Positions 18,612-27,978 of a stretch of DNA of 36,798 bases are shown here, in pieces. This DNA comes from Nitrosovibrio sp. Nv4 (GTDB lineage Bacteria; Pseudomonadota; Gammaproteobacteria; Burkholderiales; SG8-39), in the NCBI GenBank assembly GCA_945906765.1, contig CAMDRF010000022.1:1-36798 (forward strand). Direction: 5' to 3'. The position numbers and the translations under genes were made by a program. How positions within the stretch are numbered: position 1 is the stretch's first letter; each line of letters opens with the position of its first letter. The notes beneath the pieces were generated by a model, which searched no databases, was not told the origin of the DNA, and saw only the letters and a list, made by a program, of their open reading frames with translations.

Positions 18612-19798
18612 GCCGCCTTGCCCATCAGCATCGCCGCGCAATCCGCGGCGGCGCGGCGCGCGCTGCGATCCGCGTCGAGTACGGTGGCAAGCGAATCCGC
18701 CTGCATCGAAGGCGTCTGCCTCAGCGCGCGCTCGATCACCTGCGGAATCGCGGTGTAAGGCAGCTTGCCCTCGAGGAACGCGCCCACCGCGACTTCATTG
18801 GCGGCATTCAGCACCGCCGGCGCGGTGCCGCCTTCGCGCAGCGCGGCATAGGCGAGTTCGAGGCAGGGAAAGCGTTGCGCATCGGGGCGCTCGAACGAAA
18901 GCTGGCCGAGCGCCGCGAGGTCCAGCGGCGCGGCGCCCGATTCAATCCGCTCCGGGAATCCGAGCGCATGCGCGATCGGCACCCGCATGTCGGGATTGGA
19001 GAGCTGCGCGATCACCGAGCCGTCGACAAACTCGACCAGCGAATGGACCACGCTCTGGGAATGAACCAGCACCTCGATGCGCTCCGGCGGCACATCGAAC
19101 AGCCAGTGCGCCTCGATCACCTCCAGCCCCTTGTTCATCATCGTCGCGGAATCCACCGAGATCTTTCGCCCCATCACCCAGTTTGGATGCGCGCAGGCCT
19201 GCTCCGGGGTCACCTGCGACAGGCGCTCGATCGGCGCCGACCTGAACGGCCCACCCGATGCGGTGAGCAGAATGCGGCGAACGGCGATGGTCGATGCCTT
19301 GCCGGCCACCTGCGGCAGGCACTGGAACACCGCGTTGTGCTCGCTGTCGATCGGCAGCAGCGTGGCGCCGTGCTCACGCACGGCGCGCATGAAAAGCGCC
19401 CCGGCCATCACCAGCGACTCCTTGTTGGCGAGCAGCAGCCGCTTGCCGGCGCGTGCGCCGGCAAGCGTGGGGGCGAGCCCGGCGGCGCCGACAATGGCGG
19501 CGACCAGGACGTCGTACTCCCGCTCCGCGGACACCTCATCGAGCGCAGCAGCGCCGAACAGGAGTTCCGTCCCGTTGCCCGCCTCCGCGAAGCGGCGCCG
19601 CAGGCCCTGGTCTTCGGGCAGTCCGGATAGCACGGCATAGCGGGGCGCATGGCGGCGGCAAAGCGCGAGCAAGTCATCGGCTGCGCGGTGCGCGGTAACC
19701 GCGAACACGCGGTAGCGATCCGGGTGGCGCGCAACCACGTCGAGGGTACTGGCCCCGACCGAGCCCGTCGCGCCGAGCAATGTCAGCCCTTGCATCAT
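18608..19798 (-). CDS. dxr: 1-deoxy-D-xylulose 5-phosphate reductoisomerase
   Basis: Makes 2-C-methyl-D-erythritol 4-phosphate from DXP with NADPH, the second step of the MEP isoprenoid pathway that feeds UppS. 396 residues: NADPH-binding [27 protein letters not shown], metal and substrate site [24 protein letters not shown], and [27 protein letters not shown]. Two adjacent ATGs open the gene; the first overlaps the cdsA stop as ATGA. The rseP ATG overlaps the dxr stop in the same way. Confidence 0.96.
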   Translation of the reverse strand: MMQGLTLLGATGSVGASTLDVVARHPDRYRVFAVTAHRAADDLLALCRRHAPRYAVLSGLPEDQGLRRRFAEAGNGTELLFGAAALDEVSAEREYDVLVAAIVGAAGLAPTLAGARAGKRLLLANKESLVMAGALFMRAVREHGATLLPIDSEHNAVFQCLPQVAGKASTIAVRRILLTASGGPFRSAPIERLSQVTPEQACAHPNWVMGRKISVDSATMMNKGLEVIEAHWLFDVPPERIEVLVHSQSVVHSLVEFVDGSVIAQLSNPDMRVPIAHALGFPERIESGAAPLDLAALGQLSFERPDAQRFPCLELAYAALREGGTAPAVLNAANEVAVGAFLEGKLPYTAIPQVIERALRQTPSMQADSLATVLDADRSARRAAADCAAMLMGKAA

Positions 19799-20592
19799 GT
19801 CGCTCCCATCGCCAGCATCAGCAGCAACGCCACCGGTAGCGTCGCGGTGGCGCTGTCGATTCGATCCAGCACTCCGCCGTGGCCCGGGAGCAGCTTGCCG
19901 CTGTCCTTGACGCCGGCCTGCCGCTTGAGGCCGGATTCGAGCAGGTCACCCACTACGCCAAGCGCGCAAAGCAGCAATGTTCCCGCCAAGAATGGTATCC
20001 AGACGTTCCCCTGCACGCGGGCCCGTAAATCCGCGTCGCAAAACGCCCAGATGATAGCGTAGATAACGCAGCCAATCGCGCCGCCGGCGACACCTTCCCA
20101 GGTCTTGCCGGGGCTGATCGAGGGCGCCAGTTTGCGGCGGCCGAAGGCACGCCCGGCGAGGTAGGCCCCGGTGTCCGAAATCCAGATCAGGCCCAGGACC
20201 ATCAACAGCTGCTTGGGCGGCAGTACGATCATCGCAAGCCCCGCGGGGACCAGGACGACAACGCCCACGGCCATTGCCGCGGTGACCGGCGTGGGCCTGA
20301 ATCCTCGCGCAAGAAAATAGGGGGCCGCGCCGATCCAGAACACGGCGCCAGCGCCGCAGACCCAGGGCGCCATCCACGGCGCCAGCGCAAGCGCGCTGCA
20401 CAAGCCGGCGCAGACCGCCCCATAGGCCGCTGCAAGGTTCTGCCGCGTCTTGATCAGCCTCGCCCATTCATAGCCGCCGATGCCGACCACCAACGACACG
20501 GCGATCGCGAACTGGCCCCGATCCAGCCAGAACAGCACCGCGATGAACGCGGCGAGCAGTACCGCGGCGGTCAGGGTGCGGGTGAGGAACAA
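19795..20592 (-). CDS. cdsA: Phosphatidate cytidylyltransferase
   Basis: Makes CDP-diacylglycerol from phosphatidate and CTP in the inner membrane. From the TTG at 20592 the protein is 265 residues with several membrane helices ([36 protein letters not shown]) and the CdsA signature region [30 protein letters not shown] and [28 protein letters not shown]. The TTG, 4 nt after the uppS stop, matches the family N-terminus. A longer reading to 20733 would overlap uppS with low-complexity Arg/Ala sequence and is unlikely. No clear Shine-Dalgarno is present, which suggests coupling to uppS. Confidence 0.92.
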   Translation of the reverse strand: MFLTRTLTAAVLLAAFIAVLFWLDRGQFAIAVSLVVGIGGYEWARLIKTRQNLAAAYGAVCAGLCSALALAPWMAPWVCGAGAVFWIGAAPYFLARGFRPTPVTAAMAVGVVVLVPAGLAMIVLPPKQLLMVLGLIWISDTGAYLAGRAFGRRKLAPSISPGKTWEGVAGGAIGCVIYAIIWAFCDADLRARVQGNVWIPFLAGTLLLCALGVVGDLLESGLKRQAGVKDSGKLLPGHGGVLDRIDSATATLPVALLLMLAMGAT

Positions 20593-20596
20593 GCGA

Positions 20597-21409
20597 TCAG
20601 GCGTCGGTTGCCGCGCGCGCCGGCACGCGCCCGGTCTCGCCACGCCGGGCTTCTTCGAGCTGCTCGCTGGTGCGCCCGAAGCGGCGTTCGCGCGCCCGAT
20701 AAGATTCGAACGCGGCCTCGAGCGCCGCGTCATCGAAGTCAGGCCACAGCGTTTCGGTGAAATGCAGTTCCGTATAAGCGAGCTGCCAGAGAAGAAAATT
20801 GCTCACCCGCTGTTCGCCGCCGGTGCGGATGAACAGGTCTGGCTCCGGCGCGTAGTTCATCGAAAGATGAGGGGTCAGGTCTGATTCCAGAATTTCGTCT
20901 TTTTCCTTGAAAGAATTTTCTTTCGAAAGCCGACTGAGCGCCTGCAGGATGTCCCAGCGCCCGCCGTAATTGGCCGCAATCGTCAGCGTCAAGCCGCGGT
21001 TCGCTGCCGATAGCCGCTCCCCTTCGGCGATCAGCGTCTGAATTTTCGGGTCGAACCGGCTGCGCTCGCCTATGACCTTCAAGCGGATGCCGTTGCGGTG
21101 GAGCTTCTGCACTTCGTTCTCGAGCGCGCCGATGAACAGCTGCATCAGCAGCGCCACTTCGTCCGGCGGGCGGCGCCAGTTCTCGGAGCTGAACGCAAAC
21201 AGCGTGAGGAAGCCGACGCCGCGCTCGGCGCAGGCTTTCACGGTCGCGCGTACTGCCTCGACGCCGCGCCGGTGGCCCGCGAGGCGCGGCAGGCGGCGTT
21301 GTTTGGCCCAGCGCCCGTTGCCGTCCATGATGATCGCGACGTGCCGCGGCAAATCGCCATGCGGGGGAATGGCAACGGTGGAACTGGCGTGCGCTGCGCG
21401 GGGTTTCAT
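20597..21409 (-). CDS. uppS: Undecaprenyl diphosphate synthase
   Basis: Extends farnesyl diphosphate with eight isopentenyl units to the C55 lipid carrier for peptidoglycan and O-antigen. 270 residues: catalytic MDGNGRWA (28-35), [24 protein letters not shown], and the C-terminal [23 protein letters not shown]. The C-terminal tail rich in Arg, Gly and Ala is longer than in E. coli (253 residues). Starts 10 nt after the frr stop. A patch around 20880-20930 ([14 protein letters not shown]) is locally AT-rich. Confidence 0.95.
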   Translation of the reverse strand: MKPRAAHASSTVAIPPHGDLPRHVAIIMDGNGRWAKQRRLPRLAGHRRGVEAVRATVKACAERGVGFLTLFAFSSENWRRPPDEVALLMQLFIGALENEVQKLHRNGIRLKVIGERSRFDPKIQTLIAEGERLSAANRGLTLTIAANYGGRWDILQALSRLSKENSFKEKDEILESDLTPHLSMNYAPEPDLFIRTGGEQRVSNFLLWQLAYTELHFTETLWPDFDDAALEAAFESYRARERRFGRTSEQLEEARRGETGRVPARAATDA

Positions 21410-21419
21410 GCAGCCGCCC

Positions 21420-21977
21420 TCACACCGCCATCAGCTCGGCTTCCTTCTCCAGAAGCAGCTTGTCGATCTCCGCGATGTGGCGGTCGGTCAGCTTCTGCAT
21501 GTCGTCCGTCGCGCGCCGCTCGTCGTTCTCGGAGATCTTCTTGTCCTTGAGCGCTTCCTTCAGAGCATGAATCGAATCGCGCCGCACATTGCGCACCGAA
21601 ACCTTCGCCGTTTCCGCTTCCTTGTGCACCACCTTGGCGAGTTCCTTGCGGCGCTCTTCGGTGAGAGCGGGCATCGGCACCCGGATCATGTCTCCGGCGG
21701 CGGCCGGATTGAGCCCGAGGTTGGATTCGCGGATTGCCTTCTCTATCGCCTGCGCGAGCTTCTTCTCGAATGGCGCGACACCGATGGTGCGGCCGTCGAT
21801 CAGGCTGACCCTCGCGACCTGGTTGATCGGCGTCTGGGTGCCGTAGTAGTCCACGGTAACGTGGTCGAGAATGCCGCTGTGCGCGCGGCCGGTACGCACC
21901 TTGGAGAGGTCGGCCTTGAAGGCCTCGACGCTCTTGTGCATTTTTACTTCGGTGCTTTTCTTCAGATCTGGGATCAT
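21420..21977 (-). CDS. frr: Ribosome recycling factor
   Basis: Splits post-termination ribosomes together with EF-G. 185 residues, exactly the family length: [62 protein letters not shown], and the C-terminal helix with [15 protein letters not shown] lies about 8 nt before the ATG, a strong ribosome-binding site. Downstream of pyrH by 18 nt. Confidence 0.97.
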   Translation of the reverse strand: MIPDLKKSTEVKMHKSVEAFKADLSKVRTGRAHSGILDHVTVDYYGTQTPINQVARVSLIDGRTIGVAPFEKKLAQAIEKAIRESNLGLNPAAAGDMIRVPMPALTEERRKELAKVVHKEAETAKVSVRNVRRDSIHALKEALKDKKISENDERRATDDMQKLTDRHIAEIDKLLLEKEAELMAV

Positions 21978-21995
21978 CGCTGCCTCCGTGCCCGG

Positions 21996-22709
21996 TTACA
22001 CGTGTACCAGGGTGCCTTCGTCTTCACCGGCGACCACGCGGCCCAGCGCGCCCGTCCTGAAAATGCTGAACACGTTGACCGGCAGCCTCTGGTCGCGGCA
22101 TAGCGTCAGCGCGGTCGCGTCCATGACCTTGAGATTGCGCTGGATGGCCTCGTCGAAACTGACACGGCTGTAGCGTTTCGCGGTGGGGTCTTTCTTCGGA
22201 TCACTAGTGTACACGCCGTCAACCTTGGTGGCCTTGAGCACGATCTCGGCGCCCATTTCACTGGCGCGCAGCGCCGCCGCGGTGTCGGTGGTGAAGAACG
22301 GATTGCCGGTGCCGGCGGCGAAGATCACCACCTTGCCCTCTTCCAGGTAGCGGATCGCCTTGCCCCGTATGTAGGGCTCGACGACCTGCTCGACGTTGAG
22401 CGCGGACTGCACGCGGCTGGCGAGGCCCGCCTGGCGCATCGCATCCTGCAGCGCCAGCGCGTTCATGATGGTGGCCAGCATCCCCATGTAATCCGCCGTC
22501 GCCCGGTCCATGCCGGCGGCGCCCGGCGCGACGCCGCGAAAGATGTTACCGCCGCCGATGACCACCCCGATCTCGACCCCCAGCCGCGCCACCCCCGCGA
22601 TCTCGGCGACAATTGCCTCGATGGTCGGACGGCTGATGCCGTAGCTGCCCTCGCCCATGAGCGCCTCGCCCGACAGCTTGAGCAGAATGCGCTTGTATTT
22701 AGGTTTCAC
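21996..22709 (-). CDS. pyrH: Uridylate kinase
   Basis: Phosphorylates UMP to UDP; the hexameric bacterial type of the amino-acid-kinase fold. 237 residues: [62 protein letters not shown] and [13 protein letters not shown]. Starts 17 nt after the tsf stop. The tsf-pyrH-frr order is conserved across proteobacteria. Confidence 0.97.
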   Translation of the reverse strand: MKPKYKRILLKLSGEALMGEGSYGISRPTIEAIVAEIAGVARLGVEIGVVIGGGNIFRGVAPGAAGMDRATADYMGMLATIMNALALQDAMRQAGLASRVQSALNVEQVVEPYIRGKAIRYLEEGKVVIFAAGTGNPFFTTDTAAALRASEMGAEIVLKATKVDGVYTSDPKKDPTAKRYSRVSFDEAIQRNLKVMDATALTLCRDQRLPVNVFSIFRTGALGRVVAGEDEGTLVHV

Positions 22710-22726
22710 AAGCAGGGCTTCACAGG

Positions 22727-23587
22727 TTAGTTCTTCACCATCGACATCACTTCGGCGGCGAAATCGCTGGCCTTCTTTTCGATGCCCTCACCGACCACGA
22801 GGAAGCGGAAGCCGAGCAGCTTCGACTTGCGCGACGCCAGCATCTTTTCGACGCTCTGCTTGTCGTCCTTGACGAACGGTTGCCCGAGCAGCGTGTTCTC
22901 GCCGAGGAACTTGTTCAGCCCGCCTTCCACCATCTTCGCAACGATCTCCGCCGGCTTGCCGGATTCCTTCGCTCGCGCCGCGAGGATGCCACGCTCGCGC
23001 TCGACGATGTCCGCCGGCACTTGCGCCTTCGACAGGTACAGCGGCCTGGAAAAAGAAATGTGCATGGCGACGTCCTTGCCGGCATCCTCCGCGCCCTCGT
23101 ACTCGACCATCACGCCGATGCGGCCGCCATGAACGTACTGCGCGAGCTTTGCTTGCGTCCGAATCTGGGCAAAGCGCCGGATCGTGATGTTCTCGCCGAT
23201 TTTCTGCACCAGCGCCTGGCGCTGGGCCTCGATGCCCGGAAAAGCAATCAGGGCGGCGACATCGGCCGGCTTCCTCGCGGCCACGAGTTCGGCCAGCGTC
23301 TGCGAAAAAGCGAGGAAATCCCCATTCTTCGCGACGAAATCGGTTTCGCAGTTGAGCTCCACCAGCGCGCCGGACTTGGCGTCGGCCGACAGGTAGACGC
23401 CGATCACGCCCTCGGCGGCGACGCGCGACGCGGCCTTGCCCGCCTTGGCGCCGCTCTTGATGCGCAGCAGTTCTTCGGCCTTCTTCAGGTCGCCGTCCGC
23501 TTCCGTCAGCGCCTTCTTGCACTCCATCATTCCAAGCCCGGTCAGTTCGCGCAGTTCTTTCACCAGACCCGCGGTAATCTCAGCCAT
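22727..23587 (-). CDS. tsf: Translation elongation factor Ts
   Basis: Exchanges GDP for GTP on EF-Tu. From the ATG at 23587, 286 residues: the N-terminal UBA-like [24 protein letters not shown], the EF-Tu contact region [13 protein letters not shown], and the C-terminal [17 protein letters not shown]. An in-frame TTG 12 nt upstream is a less likely start. It is separated from rpsB by an intrinsic terminator, so its level is set by read-through. Confidence 0.96.
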   Translation of the reverse strand: MAEITAGLVKELRELTGLGMMECKKALTEADGDLKKAEELLRIKSGAKAGKAASRVAAEGVIGVYLSADAKSGALVELNCETDFVAKNGDFLAFSQTLAELVAARKPADVAALIAFPGIEAQRQALVQKIGENITIRRFAQIRTQAKLAQYVHGGRIGVMVEYEGAEDAGKDVAMHISFSRPLYLSKAQVPADIVERERGILAARAKESGKPAEIVAKMVEGGLNKFLGENTLLGQPFVKDDKQSVEKMLASRKSKLLGFRFLVVGEGIEKKASDFAAEVMSMVKN

Positions 23588-23630
23588 GCTGTCCACCAAT
23601 CCTGTGTAGGTCCAGATTCTGTTTCATATT

Positions 23631-23657
23631 AAAAAAAGGGACCGTCTAGGCCCCTTT
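23631..23657 (-). terminator. Intrinsic terminator/attenuator between rpsB and tsf
   Basis: On the minus strand AAAGGGGCC (23657-23649) pairs with GGTCCCTTT (23643-23635) in a 9-bp stem with one G-U pair and the 5-base loop TAGAC. It is followed by further Ts to 23631, for a run of seven in all. It begins about 25 nt after the rpsB stop and ends about 44 nt before tsf. An attenuator at this junction is known from E. coli, where it makes more S2 than EF-Ts message. Confidence 0.85.
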
Positions 23658-23681
23658 CCTGAAGACCGGAGCGCGTGCCGC

Positions 23682-24428
23682 TCAGTTCGCACCCTCTTCA
23701 TTCACCTCGACGAACTCGTCGCGCGACGCGGCGACGACTTCCTCCACCGCCTGCGACCTGCCTTCCAGCACCGCGTCGGCCATGCCGCGCGCGTAGAGCC
23801 GGATCGCCCGGCTCGAATCGTCATTGCCGGGTATCACGTAGGCGATCTTGTCCGGAGAATGGTTGGTATCGATCACCGCGACGACCGGAATACCGAGCTT
23901 CACGGCTTCGGTCACCGCACCCTTGTGGTAGCCGACGTCGATGATGAACAGCGCATCGGGCAGGCCGGCGAGGTCCTTGATGCCGCCAAGGGAGCGCTGC
24001 AACTTGGCGAGTTCGCGCTGGATGCCGAGAGCTTCCTTCTTGGACAGGCGCTCGAGCGAGCCGTCCTCCACCATGCCCTCCATCTCCTTCAGGCGCTTGA
24101 TCGACTGCTTGACCGTCTTGAAGTTGGTCAGCATGCCGCCGAGCCAGCGGTGATCGACATACGGCATGCCGCAGCGAACCGCTTCCTCGTGCAGGATCTC
24201 GCGCGCCTGGCGCTTGGTGCCGACAAAAAGGATGTTGCCTTTGTTCGACGCCAGCTTGCGCACGAATTTCAGCGCGTCCAGATAGAGCGACAGGGTCTTT
24301 TCAAGATTAATGATGTGGATCTTGTTGCGATGGCCGAAGATGTACGGTGCCATCTTCGGGTTCCAGTAGCGGGTCTGATGGCCGAAATGGACCCCCGCCT
24401 CCAGCATTTGACGCATCGTTACGGACAT
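23682..24428 (-). CDS. rpsB: 30S ribosomal protein S2
   Basis: A 248-residue small-subunit protein: [91 protein letters not shown] and [14 protein letters not shown] are all family hallmarks. First gene of the long minus-strand operon, followed by a terminator before tsf. The GGAG before the ATG is well placed (CCGTGGAGCATTTATG). Confidence 0.98.
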   Translation of the reverse strand: MSVTMRQMLEAGVHFGHQTRYWNPKMAPYIFGHRNKIHIINLEKTLSLYLDALKFVRKLASNKGNILFVGTKRQAREILHEEAVRCGMPYVDHRWLGGMLTNFKTVKQSIKRLKEMEGMVEDGSLERLSKKEALGIQRELAKLQRSLGGIKDLAGLPDALFIIDVGYHKGAVTEAVKLGIPVVAVIDTNHSPDKIAYVIPGNDDSSRAIRLYARGMADAVLEGRSQAVEEVVAASRDEFVEVNEEGAN

Positions 24429-24557
24429 AAATGCTCCACGGTTTAGGGTTAAGACTCTGCCGCTCCGGTCCGCATTTCACTATCTGCACCCCTAATGGGG
24501 CACCCTAAGCGCCGGGCGGGAAATTTGGCCAAGGCAAATGCCTCAGACCAGCCTTAA
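24429..24557 (-). promoter_or_regulatory. rpsB 5' leader, possible S2 autoregulatory element
   Basis: If transcription starts just after the extended -10 at 24558-24566, the rpsB mRNA has a leader of about 120 nt. It contains a hairpin GTGCCCC-ATTA-GGGGTGC (4 G-C, wobble pairs and a closing G-C) and a shorter one, GGCA-TT-TGCC. S2 is known to repress rpsB-tsf through the rpsB leader in Gammaproteobacteria. That this leader works the same way is an inference; I did not fold it fully. Confidence 0.4.
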
Positions 24558-24566
24558 ATTCTAGCA
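24558..24566 (-). promoter_or_regulatory. Extended -10 promoter for the rpsB operon
   Basis: Minus-strand TGCTAGAAT matches the extended -10 form TGnTATAAT with one mismatch. No good -35 is visible at 17 bp. The divergent map gene begins at 24593, so its promoter must overlap: a CATAAT hexamer lies on the plus strand at 24565-24570. Confidence 0.45.
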
Positions 24567-24592
24567 TAATCAGGGCTTTTCCCGGGTAGCGG

Positions 24593-25381
24593 ATGTCAGT
24601 CGCTCTTAAGAGCAAGGAAGAAGTCGAGAAAATGCGCGTCGCGGGCCGGCTCGCCTCGGAGGTGCTCGACTTTATTGCCCCGCAGGTGAAGCCCGGAGTC
24701 TCGACCGGCAAGCTGAACGACCTCTGCCACACCTACATGGTCGGGGTACAGGGAACCGTTCCGGCGCCCCTGAACTATGCCCCGCCGGGCTACAAGCCCT
24801 TTCCCAAGTCGATCTGCACCTCCGTGAACCATCAGGTCTGCCATGGCATCCCGGGTGAGCGCGTGCTGAAGCAGGGCGATATCCTCAATATCGACGTCAC
24901 CGTCATCAAAGACGGATTCCACGGCGATTCGAGCCGCATGTTTCATATCGGTGAACCTGGCATCCAGGCGCGCCGCCTGGTGGATGTCACCTACGAATGC
25001 ATGTGGCGCGGCATCGCCATGGTGCGCCCCGGCGCCCAGCTCGGCGACGTCGGCGCAACGATCCAGGCGCACGCCGAGCAGCATGGTTTTTCCATCGTGC
25101 GGGAGTTCTGCGGCCACGGTATTGGCCGAAAATTTCACGAGGAACCCCAAGTGCTTCACTACGGCAAACCCGGCACCGGCCTGCGGCTCGAACCCGGCAT
25201 GATTTTCACCGTCGAACCGATGATCAACGCGGGCAAGGCTGGAATCCGCGAGCTGGCCGACGGCTGGACCATCGTCACCAAGGACCACAGCCTGTCGGCG
25301 CAGTGGGAGCACACCGTACTGGTCACCGACGCCGGCTACGAAGTCCTTACCGTCTCGGCAGGGACGCCGCCGCCGCCGTGA
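24593..25381 (+). CDS. map: Methionine aminopeptidase, type I
   Basis: Removes the N-terminal Met of new proteins after deformylation. 262 residues of the pita-bread fold with all five metal ligands: Asp101 and Asp112 (NIDVTVIKDGFHGDSSRMF), His175 (CGHGIGRKFHEEP), Glu208 (FTVEPMI) and Glu239 (SAQWEHTVLV). His84 sits in CHGIP. Divergent from rpsB, and its stop overlaps the glnD GTG as GTGA. A peptide deformylase gene lies 9 kb further on, beyond the restriction cassette. Confidence 0.96.
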   Translation: MSVALKSKEEVEKMRVAGRLASEVLDFIAPQVKPGVSTGKLNDLCHTYMVGVQGTVPAPLNYAPPGYKPFPKSICTSVNHQVCHGIPGERVLKQGDILNIDVTVIKDGFHGDSSRMFHIGEPGIQARRLVDVTYECMWRGIAMVRPGAQLGDVGATIQAHAEQHGFSIVREFCGHGIGRKFHEEPQVLHYGKPGTGLRLEPGMIFTVEPMINAGKAGIRELADGWTIVTKDHSLSAQWEHTVLVTDAGYEVLTVSAGTPPPP

Positions 25382-27942
25382 CGGTAGATGCGCTGCGCGA
25401 ATCGCTGCGGCAATCCCGCGAGTCGCTGCGCGAGGCATATCTCAAAGGCAGGACCCCGAACTGGCTGCTGCGCGCACATGCACGCCTGATCGACCGCACC
25501 CTGCAGGACCTCTGGAGTTCGCACGCGCCCTCGCCCCGCATGTCCTTATCCCGCATGGCGCTGGTCGCAACCGGCGGCTACGGTCGCGGCGAATTGTTTC
25601 CGTCCTCCGACGTGGATGTGCTGGTACTTCTTGGGGGCGAGCCGTCGGCTGCCGAACGCGAACGCATCGAACAACTGATCGGCATGTTCTGGGACGTCGG
25701 CCTGGAGATCGGCCACAGCGTGCGCACGATCGATGCCTGCGTCGAGTCGGCCCGCGCCGACATCACCGTCGAGACGTCCCTGCTGGAGGCACGCCTGCTG
25801 GCCGGCAATGCGCCGCTGTTCCGGCGTCTGTCGAGGGCGATCGAAAAGACCGTGGATCCCGTGGCGTTCCTCAAGGCGAAGATCCTCGAGCAGGAACAGC
25901 GCCACGCCAAGCACCGCGATACGCCCTTCGCGCTGGAGCCCAACCTGAAGGAGGCGCCGGGCGGCCTGCGCGACCTGCAGGTGATCCGCTGGATCGCGCA
26001 GGCGTGCGGCATCGGCAAGCACTGGCGCGACCTGGCCAGCCGTGGCTTGCTGCAGCATGGAGAAGCACGACGCCTGGCGCGCCACGAAACCATGCTCCAG
26101 GACCTGCGCATCCGCCTGCACTACCTCGCCGGACGCCGCGAAGACAGGATCGCGTTCGACTACCAGGACGCCCTGGCGATCCAGTGCGGCTACGCGGCAA
26201 GGCCATCGCGCCGGGCCAGCGAGCAGCTGATGCAGGGCTACTACCGGAACGCGAAGGCAATCACGCAGCTGAACGCGATTCTGTTGCAGAACCTGCGTAA
26301 ACGCTTTGCGCCCGGCCCGGATGCCGCGCCGCGCCTGCTGAATGAGCGTTTCCAGGCGCGCGGCACGCTGCTTGAAGCGCGGCGCGAGGACCTGTTCGAG
26401 CGCGAGCCCCGCGCGATACTCGAGAGCTTTCTGCTGATGCAGCAGCACGCGGACCTGCGCGGCATGAGCGCGGGTACCCTGCGCGCGCTGTGGCGCGCGC
26501 GCGGCAGGCTAAATGCGCGCCTGCGCCGAGACCCGCTGGCACGGCTGCTTTTCGTGCAGATCCTGCAGCAACCGCGCGGCATCGTGCACGAATTCCGCCG
26601 CATGAACCAGTACGACGTGCTCGGCGGCTACCTGCCGGAGTTCGGCCGTATCGTCGGCCAGATGCAGCACGACCTGTACCACGTGTACACGGTGGACCAG
26701 CATATCCTCATGGTGCTGAGGAACGTACGCCGCTTCACGATGCCGGAATTCGCGCACGAGTTTCCCCTCTGCAGCCAGCTGATGAGCGGCTTCGAGCGGC
26801 GCTGGCTGCTTTATGTCGCGGCGCTCTACCACGACATCGCCAAGGGCCGTGGCGGCGATCATTCGACGCTGGGCACCGTGGACGCGCAGCGCTTCTGCCG
26901 CCGGCACGGGCTCTCGCGCGAGGACACCGACCTGGTTTCATTTCTCGTCGAGCACCACCTGACCTTGTCGTCCGTGGCGCAAAAGCAGGACGTGGACGAT
27001 CCCGCCGTGGCGCGCGCGTTCGCTGAGAAAGTCGGCACCGAACGGCGGCTGGTCGCGCTGTACCTGCTGACAGTAGCCGACATCCGCGGCACCAGCCCGA
27101 AGGTGTGGAACGGCTGGAAAGCCAAGCTGCTGGAAGACCTGTTCCGCATGGCGCGCCGCGTCCTCGCGGGCGAGGCGCCCGCACTGGACACCGCGGTGGC
27201 CGAAAAACAGGCCGAAGCCACGCGCCTGCTGCGGCTCTACGCGCTATCGGACGCGGTAAAGGAGCGCTTCTGGGCCAACCTGGATACCACCTACTTCCTG
27301 CGCCACGACGCCCAGGAGATCGCCTGGCAGACGCGCAACCTGCACTACCGGGTGGACACCACGATCCCCGTGGTGCGCGCGCGCCTCGCACCCTTCGGCG
27401 AAGGCCTGCAGGTGATGATCTACACACGGGACCGCGAAACCCTGTTCGCGCGCATCTGCGGCTATTTCGAGCGCTCGGGATTCAACATCGTCGAAGCCAA
27501 GATCCACACCACGCGCAACGGCTATGCGCTGGACAGTTTCATGGTCATGGGCAAGGGCTCGGGCGCCCACTACCGCGACCTGATGGCGCTGATCGAAAGC
27601 GAGCTCACCGCGGAACTGCAATCGCAGGCGCCGCTCGGGCCGCCCAGCAGCGGCCGCGTCTCCCGCCGCGTGCGCCATTTTCCGATACCGCCGGCGGTGG
27701 AGGTCCGCCCCGACGAACGCGGCGCCTACCACTCGCTCAACATCGTCGCCAGCGACCGCCCGGGCCTGCTCTATCGCGTCGCGCGGCAGCTTTCCAAGTA
27801 CAAGCTCGACCTGCATTCCGCCAAGGTCAACACGCTGGGCGATCGCGCGGAAGACGTGTTCCTCGTCTCAGGGCCCGCGCTGGCCGACTCGAAGGCGGTG
27901 CTGAAGCTCGAGCAGGAATTGCTCGCGGAATTGCAGATCTGA
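25378..27942 (+). CDS. glnD: PII uridylyltransferase/uridylyl-removing enzyme
   Basis: Senses glutamine and adds or removes UMP on PII proteins, controlling glutamine synthetase and nitrogen gene expression. From the GTG at 25378, 854 residues: nucleotidyltransferase GGYGRGEL (66-73) and SDVD (77-80), an HD hydrolase domain with LYHDIAKGRGGDHS (His485, Asp486), and two C-terminal ACT domains (from ~679, MIYTRDRETLFARICGYF; from ~787, LNIVASDRPGLLYRVARQL). The GTG overlaps the map stop. The gene ends 36 nt from the convergent res gene with no terminator visible between them. Confidence 0.96.
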   Translation: MTVDALRESLRQSRESLREAYLKGRTPNWLLRAHARLIDRTLQDLWSSHAPSPRMSLSRMALVATGGYGRGELFPSSDVDVLVLLGGEPSAAERERIEQLIGMFWDVGLEIGHSVRTIDACVESARADITVETSLLEARLLAGNAPLFRRLSRAIEKTVDPVAFLKAKILEQEQRHAKHRDTPFALEPNLKEAPGGLRDLQVIRWIAQACGIGKHWRDLASRGLLQHGEARRLARHETMLQDLRIRLHYLAGRREDRIAFDYQDALAIQCGYAARPSRRASEQLMQGYYRNAKAITQLNAILLQNLRKRFAPGPDAAPRLLNERFQARGTLLEARREDLFEREPRAILESFLLMQQHADLRGMSAGTLRALWRARGRLNARLRRDPLARLLFVQILQQPRGIVHEFRRMNQYDVLGGYLPEFGRIVGQMQHDLYHVYTVDQHILMVLRNVRRFTMPEFAHEFPLCSQLMSGFERRWLLYVAALYHDIAKGRGGDHSTLGTVDAQRFCRRHGLSREDTDLVSFLVEHHLTLSSVAQKQDVDDPAVARAFAEKVGTERRLVALYLLTVADIRGTSPKVWNGWKAKLLEDLFRMARRVLAGEAPALDTAVAEKQAEATRLLRLYALSDAVKERFWANLDTTYFLRHDAQEIAWQTRNLHYRVDTTIPVVRARLAPFGEGLQVMIYTRDRETLFARICGYFERSGFNIVEAKIHTTRNGYALDSFMVMGKGSGAHYRDLMALIESELTAELQSQAPLGPPSSGRVSRRVRHFPIPPAVEVRPDERGAYHSLNIVASDRPGLLYRVARQLSKYKLDLHSAKVNTLGDRAEDVFLVSGPALADSKAVLKLEQELLAELQI

Positions 27943-27978
27943 GGTAGAAGGATTGTGCACGAACAAATCGGAGACAGA

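Noticed and set aside
24997-25377. Upstream extension of the glnD frame through map
   Set aside because: The extension reads through the conserved map gene in another frame; GlnD homology begins after the GTG at 25378.
27943-27978. Bidirectional terminator between glnD and res
   Set aside because: No stem followed by a T-run was found in the 36-nt gap.
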